The notes under the pieces: model-generated
Seen by the model: only the letters and a program-made list of their open reading frames with translations
Databases searched by the model: none
Told to the model about the DNA's origin: nothing
In this document: piece by piece, positions 16,970 through 25,601 of the stretch
Layout of the letters: every line of letters begins with the position of its first letter
Position numbering within the stretch: position 1 is the first letter of the stretch
DNA from: Oceanimonas sp052119705
Lineage (GTDB): Bacteria; Pseudomonadota; Gammaproteobacteria; Enterobacterales; Aeromonadaceae
NCBI RefSeq assembly: GCF_052119705.1
Contig: NZ_JBGQOP010000026.1
Location: 1 to 45,347 of the forward strand
Direction: 5' to 3'
DNA length: 45,347 bases
Position numbers and translations under genes: made by a program

Positions 16970-17085
16970 AAGAATAATGGCAACCAGTTGTTAATAGGAT
17001 TGGTGTTAACAATAATGGGCATTAATAGTAATAAATTTCGACCGACCGATAGTAGTGCAAAAGATAGGGACTTTGCAAAAATAAT

Positions 17086-17844
17086 ATGAATAAAAACAAG
17101 GTTATTTTTAACCAATTACTCGTTTGTGATGCAGATCACCTGATGCTGCCAGCAGATGCCTATGGCTCCTTATCAGGTTCAGAGCGGCTTCGACTGGCAC
17201 AAATAGCGAATGCCCAGCAGGCCAAACTGTTCTTGCTCGGTCGCTACCTGGTGCGTCAACTCTTGGCGAGCGCAATGCAATTAACGCCGCAGCAGATCCC
17301 CATTGCTATCAATCACAAGGGTAAACCTAGCCTACTGATGCCCAATTCGATAGCGACTGACTGGTATTTTAATATCAGCCATACTGGCAGCCTGTTGGCG
17401 CTGGCTATCGGTAATCAGGCTCCTTTGGGCGTGGATTTAGAGTCACGCCTGTTATCGAGTGCGCAAATACAGCGCCTAGCGAAACGCTACTTTAATGAAA
17501 AAGAACAAGTCTGGCTGGCTCAGCACCCAGATCCCGCCCATTTTTTACGGTTATGGACCCTAAAAGAAGCCGTGCTCAAGGCCCATGGCAGCGGCATTGC
17601 CAATAACTTAAATGCCGTGCACTGGTTGCCCTATCAGGCTCATGCCCTGTTTGGCGAGCAGCGCTATCAATTGCAGCATTTTTTATTGTCTCACTCACCC
17701 ATAGCTCAAGACAAAGAACCAAGTCGTCTGACGCTGGCCATTCAAACTGAGCACGCAGCCCCCTTAACGCTGCTCAAGGTGGCGGATTTAGGACTCATGC
17801 TTGAAATTAACGGCCCGCAGCCCAATTTGTATGTAAGTCAGTAG
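17086..17844 (+). CDS. 4'-phosphopantetheinyl transferase superfamily protein (Sfp type)
   Basis: The protein has 252 aa. It transfers phosphopantetheine from CoA to a serine on carrier proteins. Both signature motifs are present: GVDLES at about residues 115-120 (Mg-binding Asp117 and Glu119) and WTLKEAVLKAHG from Trp157 (Glu161). The length is that of the Sfp/HetI/AcpT class rather than the short AcpS class. No polyketide or nonribosomal peptide genes lie nearby, so the target carrier protein is unknown; it could be a second ACP or a siderophore system elsewhere. The ribosome-binding site is weak. Confidence 0.88.
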   Translation: MNKNKVIFNQLLVCDADHLMLPADAYGSLSGSERLRLAQIANAQQAKLFLLGRYLVRQLLASAMQLTPQQIPIAINHKGKPSLLMPNSIATDWYFNISHTGSLLALAIGNQAPLGVDLESRLLSSAQIQRLAKRYFNEKEQVWLAQHPDPAHFLRLWTLKEAVLKAHGSGIANNLNAVHWLPYQAHALFGEQRYQLQHFLLSHSPIAQDKEPSRLTLAIQTEHAAPLTLLKVADLGLMLEINGPQPNLYVSQ

Positions 17845-17914
17845 CATGTAAGGCATATCAAGTTATACCCTTACCCCATTCTTTGCTCACTCTTTCTCAG
17901 CGAGACGCGTATCT

Positions 17915-18751
17915 ATGATAGTTGACATCAATGTACAGAATTTTCAGCAAGCATTAATTGACGCCTCCATGACCAAAACCGTGGTGATCTTCTTTCATGC
18001 CGAAGCTGTGCCCGAATGCCAAGCCATGAGTCCAGTATTGGAAAGACTGATTGGCAGCAATCATGCTCAGCTGGATCTAGCTCGCGTCGACGTTGCCGAT
18101 CCCCAGCTGCAAAGCCTAGCCTCGCAATTAGGACTGCGTGCCTTGCCCGCTATGGTGGCGTTTAAAGATGGCCAGCCAGTCGATGTACTCGAAGGTCCGC
18201 AAGATGAAACGGCCATTACACACTTCTTGGCGCCCTATCAGCCCAATGAGGCCGATCTACTGCTAGATGAAGCCAAACAGACGCTAGGCACAGACCCACA
18301 AGCGGCTTATGGCCTGTTGCAGCAAGCGCGAGCGTTAGATGACAGCGCCGCCATTCGTCTCTACTTAGCAGAAGCGGCGTTGGCTTTAAATAAGCTGGAA
18401 GAAACCAAGCAGTTGCTCGCCACTATCGGCATGATTGACCAAGACAGCCAATATCAGCATATTTTGGCGCGCTTGGAGCTAGCAGAAGAAGCCGCCGATA
18501 GCCCAGCAATACGCGAATTAGAGCAAAAGTTGGCGGCAGAGCCGGACTCTTTAAGCTTAAAAGAAGAGTTAGCCATACAGCTATTTCAAGCCGGTCGCCA
18601 AGAAGAAGCGCTGCAATTACTGGTTAGCGTCTTGCAAACCGACTTGGCCTTTGGTGATGCCAGAAAGCACTTCTTAGACATGTTAGTCACGCTGGGCGCC
18701 GACCCCATAGCATCGACCTATCGTCGCAAGCTATATAGTATGCTTTACTGA
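17915..18751 (+). CDS. cnoX: CnoX/YbbN-like chaperedoxin (thioredoxin fold plus TPR)
   Basis: The protein has 278 aa (E. coli YbbN 284). An N-terminal thioredoxin-like domain (1-110) is followed by TPR-like helices (about 115-278) ending in STYRRKLYSMLY, as in YbbN. The active-site region reads VPEC (Cys35 only), so the CxxC pair is missing, as in E. coli CnoX, which has SxxC. In E. coli CnoX protects proteins from overoxidation and passes them to GroEL. The substitution argues against disulfide reductase activity. A heptamer element starts 6 nt after the stop. Confidence 0.9.
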   Translation: MIVDINVQNFQQALIDASMTKTVVIFFHAEAVPECQAMSPVLERLIGSNHAQLDLARVDVADPQLQSLASQLGLRALPAMVAFKDGQPVDVLEGPQDETAITHFLAPYQPNEADLLLDEAKQTLGTDPQAAYGLLQQARALDDSAAIRLYLAEAALALNKLEETKQLLATIGMIDQDSQYQHILARLELAEEAADSPAIRELEQKLAAEPDSLSLKEELAIQLFQAGRQEEALQLLVSVLQTDLAFGDARKHFLDMLVTLGADPIASTYRRKLYSMLY

Positions 18752-18757
18752 TTTATG

Positions 18758-18831
18758 GTGAGGAGTGAGGCGAGAGGTGTAAGATGTTTTCTTTCGCCTT
18801 TACTCCTCACTCTTTACACCTCTCTCCTCAC
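18758..18831. repeat. Two-armed GTRARRN heptamer element between convergent cnoX and the NSS transporter
   Basis: The plus-strand heptamers from 18758 are GTGAGGA, GTGAGGC, GAGAGGT, GTAAGAT. The minus-strand heptamers from 18831 back to 18797 are GTGAGGA, GAGAGGT, GTAAAGA, GTGAGGA, GTAAAGG. The arms pair partly, with a loop of about 11 nt, and each begins 6-7 nt beyond a stop codon. Confidence 0.88.
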
Positions 18832-18838
18832 CACATCA

Positions 18839-20176
18839 TCACCAATTACTGGCGATCACTAAGATAACCAATAACGGGCAGACCAGGCGCACGTAGGTGG
18901 GCCAGATCCGCCAAAACAGGCTGCTAGACAGTTCAGGCGTGCCTTGTACCAACTCTTCGAATAACTTAGCGCGGCCCCACATCCAGCCCCCAAGCAGCAC
19001 AAAACCCAAACCCACTAACGGCTGAATTTGCTGGGTCGACAGGCGAATAACGAAGCCAAATAAGCTGCCAAAATTAAGACAAATAATCACGCTCAATACC
19101 GCAAGCCCTGAACCCAACAGCCAGGTCATTAACGGCCTAGAAGCCTTAAAGCGCTCAGTGCTATAGGACACGGGCACTTCCAGCATAGAGATAGAGGAAG
19201 TGAGTGCCGCTATGCCCATCAGCATAAAAAATACCAAAGACATCACTAAGCCCGTCGGCCCCATGGTCTCAAACAGTGCGGGTAACACGGTAAAAACTAA
19301 GGTATCTGAGTCCAATAAGCTGCCGTCATCGGCAAAGATAGTCACCCCATTCTTCATCGCCACAAACATGGCCGGCAAAATCACCAAGCCCGCCAAAAAC
19401 GCCACGCCGGTATCGAGCAAGGTAATTTGCAGCGCGGTGCGCGGAATATTTTCTTGCTTACTCAGGTAAGAGCCATACATCAACATGGAGCACCCGCCTA
19501 TGGTCAGCGAGAAAAATGCCTGCCCCATGGCACTGACTAATAACTTAGGCTCCAACACTTTACTGAAATCCGGCACTAAATAATGTTTTAGGCCGGCCAT
19601 GGCACCCTCTTGGGTGAGGATGTAAAAAAACAACACCAAGAACAGCACAAACAAAGCCGGCATCAACCGCGCCGACCAGCGCTCTATGCCGTTGCGTACC
19701 CCGGCTTGCACCACCAAAATGGTCAGCAAATAGAAAATCAAGGTGCCCACAATGTTACGGCCCAAGCCAAAGGCTTGCAGCCACTCGGTGGCAGTGTCCC
19801 AACCCAAGATGCGCGTTAGGGCCGCCGCCAAGAAGGCCAGCAACCAACCGGCCACTATGGCATAAAAGGTCAGCACTAGGCTCGGCACCAGCATACCCAC
19901 ATACCCCACAGCGCCTGCGAGTGTCTTTTGCAGTGAGGTACGGCCCAGTTTGCGTACCGAGTCCACGGGATTAGCTTGGCCGTAGCGGCCAATAGCCACT
20001 TCCATCACCAGCATGGGGAAACCCAGCAGCATCACTAACAGTAAATACGCCAATAAAAAGGCGCCCCCGCCATTACTGGCCGCTTGGGTGGGGAAACCCC
20101 AAATATTACCAAGGCCGACCGCAGCACCGGCGGCAGCCATGATAAAACCAAAGCGTGAGCCAAAGTGTTCTCTCAC
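18839..20176 (-). CDS. Sodium:neurotransmitter symporter (NSS/SNF) family transporter
   Basis: The protein has 445 aa with about 11-12 membrane segments. The first, GFIMAAAGAAVGLGNIWGFP, is the NSS (LeuT-fold) hallmark that supplies sodium and substrate contacts, followed by NGGGAFLLAYL. Members take up amino acids or related amines with sodium. The length matches the bacterial YocR/MhsT-like group. Substrate is not predictable from sequence alone. The start is GTG with AAGGA about 8 nt upstream. perM lies 26 nt upstream on the same strand, so they may be co-transcribed. Confidence 0.92.
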   Translation of the reverse strand: MREHFGSRFGFIMAAAGAAVGLGNIWGFPTQAASNGGGAFLLAYLLLVMLLGFPMLVMEVAIGRYGQANPVDSVRKLGRTSLQKTLAGAVGYVGMLVPSLVLTFYAIVAGWLLAFLAAALTRILGWDTATEWLQAFGLGRNIVGTLIFYLLTILVVQAGVRNGIERWSARLMPALFVLFLVLFFYILTQEGAMAGLKHYLVPDFSKVLEPKLLVSAMGQAFFSLTIGGCSMLMYGSYLSKQENIPRTALQITLLDTGVAFLAGLVILPAMFVAMKNGVTIFADDGSLLDSDTLVFTVLPALFETMGPTGLVMSLVFFMLMGIAALTSSISMLEVPVSYSTERFKASRPLMTWLLGSGLAVLSVIICLNFGSLFGFVIRLSTQQIQPLVGLGFVLLGGWMWGRAKLFEELVQGTPELSSSLFWRIWPTYVRLVCPLLVILVIASNW

Positions 20177-20202
20177 TGTGTTGTCCTTATTACATTTATT
20201 GG

Positions 20203-21282
20203 TTAAACGTTTTTCTGCTCAAGTACCGGCACCGCATCATCATTGGGCCAAGCGTTAAATACCGCCTTAACTAGCGTTGCCAGCGGTATGGCGAAGAATA
20301 CGCCCCAAAAACCCCACAGGCCGCCAAAGAGCAGCACGGCCACGATAATGGCAATCGGATGCAAGTTAACCGCCTCCGAGAACAAGATGGGCACCAAGAC
20401 GTTGCCATCCAGCGCCTGAATAATACCGTAGGCCACCATTAGGTAGAAAAACGGTGCACTAAATCCCCATTGGAACAGCCCCACCATGGCCACAGGTACA
20501 GTCGCCGCCGCCGCCCCTATGTAGGGGATCAATACCGAAAAGCCGACCAATACCGACAGCAGCAAGGGGTAACGCAAGTCGAGCATGATAAAGGTGATGT
20601 AGCTAACGCCGCCGACGATAAAGATTTCTATCACCTTGCCACGGACATAATTGGCAATTTGTACGTTCATTTCGCGCCATACTCGCGACACTAACTCACG
20701 ATTACGCGGCAAGTAGCGGCGGCTACTGTTCATTAACTCACGCTTATCTTTGAGCATGAAGAACACCAATACCGACACCAAAATCAGATACACCATTAGC
20801 ACTGCGGCATTGGTAAGGGAATTGAACGACACGCTTAATATCTCATTAGCCGAGCCAAGTAAGCGGCTGCGGCCGTCGTCGAGCACGCTTTGCATCAAGG
20901 TTACATCGACGATTTCTGGATAGCGCTCAGGGAGCGTAAGCAGCACATCCTGAGTGCTGGTGATCATACTGGGTATTTCGCGAGCCAAGTTGGCCATTTG
21001 CGACAAAAACGTCGGTACTATGCTAACCAAAGACAAAATAACGACGATAGCGAACAGCAGCTGCACCAGTGCCGTGGCCAACACCCGTTTAAATCCCCAG
21101 CGTTCCAATCGGCTCACCGGCCAATCCAATAAATAGGCAATCACCACGGCGGTAAACAGCGGCGCCAAAATATGACCTAAGAAATAGACGACCACAAAGC
21201 CAAACAGCAGGCTCAAAAACAGCGCCACAGCACCGGGATCGGTAAACCGCGTTCGGTACCAATGCTTCAGAATGTCTAGCAT
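20203..21282 (-). CDS. perM: PerM, AI-2E family membrane permease
   Basis: The protein has 359 aa (E. coli PerM 353). It has about eight membrane segments in the UPF0118/AI-2E pattern, with the conserved PYIGAAAATVPVAMVGLFQWG and FWGVFFAIPLATLVKAVFNAW near the C terminus. Family members include transporters of autoinducer-2 and sodium/proton antiporters, and the role of PerM itself is not settled. The ATG has AAGGAAAG about 10 nt upstream. The TusA-like gene ends 12 nt before it, and bepA is divergent, as in Vibrio and enterobacteria. Confidence 0.92.
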   Translation of the reverse strand: MLDILKHWYRTRFTDPGAVALFLSLLFGFVVVYFLGHILAPLFTAVVIAYLLDWPVSRLERWGFKRVLATALVQLLFAIVVILSLVSIVPTFLSQMANLAREIPSMITSTQDVLLTLPERYPEIVDVTLMQSVLDDGRSRLLGSANEILSVSFNSLTNAAVLMVYLILVSVLVFFMLKDKRELMNSSRRYLPRNRELVSRVWREMNVQIANYVRGKVIEIFIVGGVSYITFIMLDLRYPLLLSVLVGFSVLIPYIGAAAATVPVAMVGLFQWGFSAPFFYLMVAYGIIQALDGNVLVPILFSEAVNLHPIAIIVAVLLFGGLWGFWGVFFAIPLATLVKAVFNAWPNDDAVPVLEQKNV

Positions 21283-21294
21283 GCAATTCTTTCC

Positions 21295-21516
21295 TTATGG
21301 GACCTTGGTAATAAGTAATGTCAACACGCGGCCATCGTCACTCTCTTGAATGACACTGTGCCCCATGCGTAATAAGTAACGGGGGATGTCTTGGCGAGAT
21401 CCGGCATCTGAGATGCACAAGCGCAATTGCTGTCCCGCCGCAGCACCTTTAAGCCACAACTTAGCCTGCAATAAGGGCCTTGGGCAGCGCCAGCTGCTGG
21501 CATCCAGTGTTTCCAC
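21295..21516 (-). CDS. TusA/YedF-family sulfur carrier protein
   Basis: The protein has 73 aa with the CPxP signature WRCPRPLLQAKLWLK near the N terminus, where the Cys (residue 11) carries the persulfide in TusA. The fold and length match the TusA/SirA family. The usual role is sulfur relay to tRNA modification or cofactor synthesis, but for this perM-linked member it is unknown. The start is GTG with GGAGG 5 nt upstream. It precedes perM by 12 nt in an operon. Confidence 0.88.
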   Translation of the reverse strand: METLDASSWRCPRPLLQAKLWLKGAAAGQQLRLCISDAGSRQDIPRYLLRMGHSVIQESDDGRVLTLLITKVP

Positions 21517-21633
21517 CTCGCCTCCGATAAATGTTATAAATTATCCCTTGCTGGGCGCAGTTAAACAATGCTTGTTACGCCTTATGGGGGCAGGTATTCT
21601 GCTATAAGCACATCATAAAACAAGGTAATTAAA

Positions 21634-23079
21634 ATGAGGTTTCCTGCGGCTAGGATGGCACTGGCATTTTCTCTGCTTATTTTGACACCTTTACAAGCCG
21701 CCAACGGTTTACCCGATATCGGCACCGCCGGCGTCAGCGCTATGTCTATTGAACGAGAAGCCCGTTTTGGTGAGGCCTTTATCCGTTTTGCTCGCGCCAA
21801 CCAAGCTGTGATTGACGATCCTGTACTTAATGAATACGTGGCCGATCTTGGGCTTAAGTTACTCTCCCAAGCAGATGCGGTGCGTTTCCCGTTTCAGTTT
21901 TTACTGATTAACGACGACACCATTAACGCCAGTGCCTTTCTCGGTGGCGTAGTACAGCTGCATACCGGCTTATTTTTATATGCGGAAAACGAAAGCGAGT
22001 TGGCGTCTGTTATCGCTCACGAAATCACCCACGTCACCCAACGCCACATTGCCCGCTATTTAGAATCTCAGTCTCGTAGCACACCACTCACCGTAGCGGG
22101 TTTAGTCGGCTCAGTTGCCTTAGCCGTGGTTAATCCACAAGCCGGCATGGCCGCCTTACAAACTACCCTTGGCTTAAAGATGCAGTCGGCGATTAACTAC
22201 ACGCGCGACAACGAGCTGGAAGCGGATCGCATTGGCTTGCGTCTCTTAAGTAATGCAGGTTTTGATCCTGATGCCATGGCTAGCTTCTTTCAAAAACTCG
22301 CCGATAAGTATCAATTTGCCAGCGCGCCACCGCCCATGCTGCTCACGCACCCTTTGCCCACCAGCCGTATTGCCGAAGCGCGTAGTCGGGCACAAGACTA
22401 CCCGAAGAAAAACCATCCGGCCAGTTTAGGCTTTCAGATGGCAAAGGCACGGGTCATGGTGCGTTTTCAGCGTAATGCCGGCCCAGATCTGGATCGTTTC
22501 TTTGCCCAAGAAGCCAAGCAAACCAATGGTGCTTGGCAAACTGACGCCGCCCACTATGGCCAAGCGTTGGCCTTGCTACAAATAAATAAAGAAGACTTGG
22601 CAAGGCCCATTCTGACGGAGCTTGCACGCCGCCACGTGAATAATATCTTTATTTTGGATGCGCTCACCGACTTAGATAATGCCCAAGATAAACACCAAGC
22701 GGCCATTACCCGCTTACAGCAAGCACAACAGCAGCTACCCAATAACCAAGTGGTGATGATCAACCTCGCCGACAGCCTGCTGCAAGCAGACCGCCAACAA
22801 GAAGCCGTAACCTTGCTCGACAACTACTTGCGCCGTAATCCAGAAAACCCCTTGGCCTGGGATCTCATTGCCCAAGCCTATCGGCCCTTGAACAATGAGT
22901 CGGCGTTTCGCCAAGCGCAGGCAGAAGTCGCCGCCCTTAAAGGTCGCTATGAGGTAGCAGTCGATCAAATGGAAATTGCCACTAATCTGTCCACAGACAG
23001 CATGCAGCGTGCCCGCCTCGGAGCGCGTCTGGTACAACTGCGCCAGCAACAAACGGAGTGGGAAGAGTTGCGCAAATAG
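21634..23079 (+). CDS. bepA: BepA, periplasmic M48 metalloprotease and outer-membrane assembly chaperone
   Basis: The protein has 481 aa (E. coli 487). A cleavable signal (MALAFSLLILTPLQA) precedes the M48 protease domain with HEITH at 129-133 (zinc ligands His129 and His133, catalytic Glu130) and the third ligand in NELEADRIGLRLL. The C-terminal half is TPR (about 300-475). BepA promotes LptD maturation and degrades misassembled beta-barrel proteins. It is divergent from the perM operon. An AGCNNTM heptamer tract starts 11 nt after the stop. Confidence 0.95.
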   Translation: MRFPAARMALAFSLLILTPLQAANGLPDIGTAGVSAMSIEREARFGEAFIRFARANQAVIDDPVLNEYVADLGLKLLSQADAVRFPFQFLLINDDTINASAFLGGVVQLHTGLFLYAENESELASVIAHEITHVTQRHIARYLESQSRSTPLTVAGLVGSVALAVVNPQAGMAALQTTLGLKMQSAINYTRDNELEADRIGLRLLSNAGFDPDAMASFFQKLADKYQFASAPPPMLLTHPLPTSRIAEARSRAQDYPKKNHPASLGFQMAKARVMVRFQRNAGPDLDRFFAQEAKQTNGAWQTDAAHYGQALALLQINKEDLARPILTELARRHVNNIFILDALTDLDNAQDKHQAAITRLQQAQQQLPNNQVVMINLADSLLQADRQQEAVTLLDNYLRRNPENPLAWDLIAQAYRPLNNESAFRQAQAEVAALKGRYEVAVDQMEIATNLSTDSMQRARLGARLVQLRQQQTEWEELRK

Positions 23080-23089
23080 CCTTAAAGAC

Positions 23090-23228
23090 AGCTGTAAGCG
23101 ATCAGCTTTAAGCTGTCAGCTAACCCCTTTCAAAAACAAAACCGGCATCTTGGTGCACATCAAGATGCCGGTTTTTTGGTTTCAATCTTTGGTTTTACTT
23201 ACGGCTTACCGCTTCAAGCTTACGGCTG
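23090..23228. repeat. AGCNNTM heptamer arms flanking the bepA/TlpA-like terminator
   Basis: The left arm, 23090-23124, has units AGCTGTA, AGCGATC, AGCTTTA, AGCTGTC, AGCTAAC. The right arm, on the minus strand from about 23227 back to 23199, has AGCCGTA, AGCTTGA, AGCGGTA, AGCCGTA. The right arm overlaps the stop codon of the TlpA-like gene. A normal terminator sits between the arms. Confidence 0.75.
23138..23176. terminator. Bidirectional terminator between bepA and the TlpA-like gene
   Basis: The 15-bp stem AAAACCGGCATCTTG (23138-23152) pairs with 23161-23175 around an 8-nt loop. T residues follow on both strands. The genes are convergent. Confidence 0.9.
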
Positions 23229-23687
23229 TGTCTTCTGCCAATACTTATCCTGCCAATTAGCAATATCTTCGGGTTTTAATTCCCCTTGGTGGGTATCTAC
23301 CAATTTACCTTTAGGATCCAGTACCAAGGTAGTGGGCAAGGCGCGGGGAGATTCAAACGGCCAAGGGCCGGCCAGTTTTGCCACCACCGGCATGGCCAGT
23401 TGATAGCGCTGACTCAAGTCTTGTAAAGCCTGATTCGATAAGGCATCAAAGCTCACCGCCAGTACCGCAGGCCCACCACTTTTACTGAGTTCATTAAGCA
23501 GTGGCATCTCTCGCAAACAAGGCGCGCACCACTCGGCAAAGTAATTCACCACTAGCCATTGGCCTTTATAATCGTTCAAGGTTTGCTGTTCGCCAGTAGC
23601 TAAGGTCAAACTGGCTGGCTCCTTGCAGCCGGTGACAACCGCCATTAAAGCCAGTATGACCACATATCCTGCATTACGCTTTTTCAT
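23220..23687 (-). CDS. TlpA-family thiol-disulfide lipoprotein
   Basis: The protein has 155 aa. A lipoprotein signal ends in VVTGC (Cys21). A thioredoxin fold follows with the redox pair WCAPC (Cys54, Cys57) and the cis-proline region RALPTTLVLDPKG. The family (TlpA/ResA/DsbE-like) reduces disulfides in the periplasm, often for cytochrome c maturation or other partners, but none is encoded nearby. GAGGAG lies 7 nt before the ATG. Its last codons overlap an AGCNNTM repeat arm. Confidence 0.88.
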   Translation of the reverse strand: MKKRNAGYVVILALMAVVTGCKEPASLTLATGEQQTLNDYKGQWLVVNYFAEWCAPCLREMPLLNELSKSGGPAVLAVSFDALSNQALQDLSQRYQLAMPVVAKLAGPWPFESPRALPTTLVLDPKGKLVDTHQGELKPEDIANWQDKYWQKTQP

Positions 23688-23849
23688 CCGCCGTCTCCTC
23701 TATTGCCACTGCCATGGCTACTTTTATACCCTAGTGAGCATTATCACAGTACAATCCCCCTATTCGCACTCGAGAACGCCGCATGCTGGCGTGAGTGTTT
23801 GAGGTTATCGCATCCTACTGGATGCCGCTCTATTTATGAGGAGTCTGTA

Positions 23850-24197
23850 ATGAGTCTGTCTATCTATCATAACCCGCGCTGCTCCAAAAGCCGCGAGACA
23901 CTGGCCTTACTCGAAGCGCGCGGGCTGAGCCCTGAGATTATCAAATATCTCGACACGCCACCTAACGCAGATCACATTAGCCACTTATTGAGCCTGCTCG
24001 GCATGAGCTCGGCGCGCCAATTAATGCGTACCAAAGAAGACAGCTACCACCAGCTTAATCTGGCAGCAGAACACGATGAGCAGGCATTGATCGCCGCTAT
24101 GGTGACCCACCCTAAGTTGATCGAGCGCCCAATAGTGGTCAACGGCAATCAAGCCGCCTTGGGCCGCCCGCCCGAGCAAGTGTTGGATATCTTATAA
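23850..24197 (+). CDS. ArsC/Spx-fold arsenate reductase family protein (YfgD-like)
   Basis: The protein has 115 aa. MSLSIYHNPRCSKSRETLALL places the catalytic Cys11 in the CxxS motif, and LIERPIVVNGNQAALGRPPE is the conserved arginine-containing C-terminal block. It is a glutaredoxin-dependent arsenate-reductase-fold protein, but its position beside bepA matches yfgD rather than an ars operon, so arsenate as the true substrate is unproven. The start is the ATG at 23850 with GAGGAG 7 nt upstream; an upstream in-frame start would add 49 unrelated residues. Its TAA overlaps the next ATG (TAATG). Confidence 0.92.
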   Translation: MSLSIYHNPRCSKSRETLALLEARGLSPEIIKYLDTPPNADHISHLLSLLGMSSARQLMRTKEDSYHQLNLAAEHDEQALIAAMVTHPKLIERPIVVNGNQAALGRPPEQVLDIL

Positions 24198-24574
24198 TGA
24201 CCACCCAAATTGCACGCGCATTGGCGCTCATTGGCTATTTTGGTTTAATGCTGTGGGTCATTTTATGGCACGGGTTTATCTCACCGTCGCCGCACTTAAG
24301 CCTAACCTTTATGCTGATCATCTGGCTGCCTTGGTTGCTTATTCCCATCAAGGGCATACTGCAAGGTAATCCCTACACTCACGCTTGGAGCGTGTATCTG
24401 CTGCTGCCTTACTTTTTACACTCAGGCGTGCTGCTATGGACAGATGAAGGTGAGCGCTGGTTGGCGATAGTCGAGTTGGTGTTGGCCAGCACTATGTTTA
24501 TTGGCAACATGTATTACGCCAAATTACGCGGGCGCGAGCTAGGCTTGAGTATTCGGCGCAAGAAAGAAGTTTAA
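24197..24574 (+). CDS. DUF2069 inner-membrane protein
   Basis: The protein has 125 aa with four predicted membrane segments (LALIGYFGLMLWVILWHGF, LTFMLIIWLPWLLIPIKG, AWSVYLLLPYFLHSGVLLW, LAIVELVLASTMFIGNMYY) and a basic C terminus. It belongs to a family of unknown function commonly found next to yfgD/arsC-like genes in Vibrio and Aeromonas. It overlaps the preceding gene by one base, so translation is coupled. The wrbA gene often found downstream is absent. Confidence 0.85.
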   Translation: MTTQIARALALIGYFGLMLWVILWHGFISPSPHLSLTFMLIIWLPWLLIPIKGILQGNPYTHAWSVYLLLPYFLHSGVLLWTDEGERWLAIVELVLASTMFIGNMYYAKLRGRELGLSIRRKKEV

Positions 24575-24579
24575 AATAA

Positions 24580-24609
24580 AGCTGTCAGCTTTAAGCTATC
24601 AGCCGTAAG
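24580..24609 (+). repeat. AGCNNTM heptamer tract after the DUF2069 gene
   Basis: Units AGCTGTC, AGCTTTA, AGCTATC, AGCCGTA run consecutively from 5 nt after the stop codon, the same unit family as at 23090-23124. Confidence 0.8.
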
Positions 24610-24618
24610 AAAACCATA

Positions 24619-24648
24619 AAACCCCGAGTCGGCAGATTCGGGGTTTTT
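24619..24648 (+). terminator. Terminator of the ArsC-like/DUF2069 operon
   Basis: The stem AAACCCCGA/TCGGGGTTT (24619-24627 with 24638-24646) has a 10-nt loop and a following T run. Confidence 0.85.
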
Positions 24649-24689
24649 CTTTGCTACAGATAAGATGCCAAGCGAGAGAAAGAGCATTT

Positions 24690-24845
24690 TTGCCACGGAA
24701 TCCACGGACAAAAGCTAGTCCAAGAGCGACCAGAACAAAGAACTTTGATTTGTTGGAGTTTACCTCTGGTTAGTCTCTTTAGTAGGATTCGCTCTTATCT
24801 CTATTTTTCTGTGGATTCAGTGGATTCAGTGGCAAGAAAATTTTT
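24690..24845. repeat. CCACGGA-armed inverted-repeat element
   Basis: The left arm TTGCCACGGAATCCACGGAC starts at 24690. The right arm, 24811-24834, reads GTGGATTCAGTGGATTCAGTGGCAA in 9-nt steps (GTGGATTCA twice). The centre is about 100 nt and has no reading frame of note. A related element is at 45020-45155. It fills the gap between the DUF2069 operon terminator and the ABC importer; nothing else is seen from 24650 to 24875. Confidence 0.75.
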
Positions 24846-24875
24846 AGTCTTTAGCTTATGACTGGCAGTAGTTCC

Positions 24876-25565
24876 TCAGGTTCTGGGCTGCAAATGCTTG
24901 GACCAATAGTTTTCTAGGCGGCGAAAACCCCATACTAAGGCGAAGGTCAGGCACATATATAACAAGCCGGCGGCCAAGAAGGCTTCAAAGGGCGAGTAGT
25001 AACGGGAGTTGACGATGCGCGCCGCACCGGTTAAATCCACGATAGTAATAATGCCGGCCACCGCCGAGCCATGCAGCATAAAAATCACTTCATTACTGTA
25101 GGCCGGCAAGGCACGGCGAAATGAATTCGGTAAAATGATACGCCGCAGCGTGGTGAATTTACTCATGCCATAGGCGTACGCCGCCTCTACTTGACCGGTG
25201 GGCATGCCATTAATGGCGCCGCGAATGATCTCTGCGGTGTAGGCGCTGGTATTTAAGGTGAAAGCTAACAGCGCACAAAACCAAGCCTGACTAAATAACT
25301 GCCACGCCATGGACTCTCGCAACCCTTGCCATTGCCCTGCGCCGTAATAAATCAAAAACAACTGCACCAATAAGGGCGTGCCGCGAAAAAAATAAATATA
25401 AGCCCAAGCAGGCCCTTTGATTAACCAATGGCGACTATTGCGCCCTATGGCTAGCGGCACGGCTATCACCAAGCCAATAACTAACGACAGCGCCACTAAC
25501 CAGACGGTGGTGTAAAAGCCCTGCCAATAGACAGGCCATTCATTGGCAATAATAGTGAAGTCCAT
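24876..25565 (-). CDS. Basic amino acid ABC transporter permease (HisM/AotM-like)
   Basis: The protein has 229 aa and is a His/Glu/Gln-type inner-membrane permease with about five membrane segments. The transporter-inhibitor loop reads EAAYAYGMSKFTTLRRIILPNSFRRALPAYSNE, and LNTSAYTAEIIRGAI is typical of HisM/ArtM. AGGAGG lies about 5 nt before the ATG. It is the last gene of a four-gene operon, 36 nt after the first permease, and pairs with it to form the membrane channel. Confidence 0.92.
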   Translation of the reverse strand: MDFTIIANEWPVYWQGFYTTVWLVALSLVIGLVIAVPLAIGRNSRHWLIKGPAWAYIYFFRGTPLLVQLFLIYYGAGQWQGLRESMAWQLFSQAWFCALLAFTLNTSAYTAEIIRGAINGMPTGQVEAAYAYGMSKFTTLRRIILPNSFRRALPAYSNEVIFMLHGSAVAGIITIVDLTGAARIVNSRYYSPFEAFLAAGLLYMCLTFALVWGFRRLENYWSKHLQPRT

Positions 25566-25601
25566 ATCCCCTCCTATCTAAGCGGGCTCGCGTGGCTAGC
25601 G

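Noticed and set aside
23703..23849. Upstream extension of the ArsC-like protein by 49 residues
   Set aside because: The extension has no family match and overlaps the promoter region; the internal ATG at 23850 has GAGGAG at the right distance.
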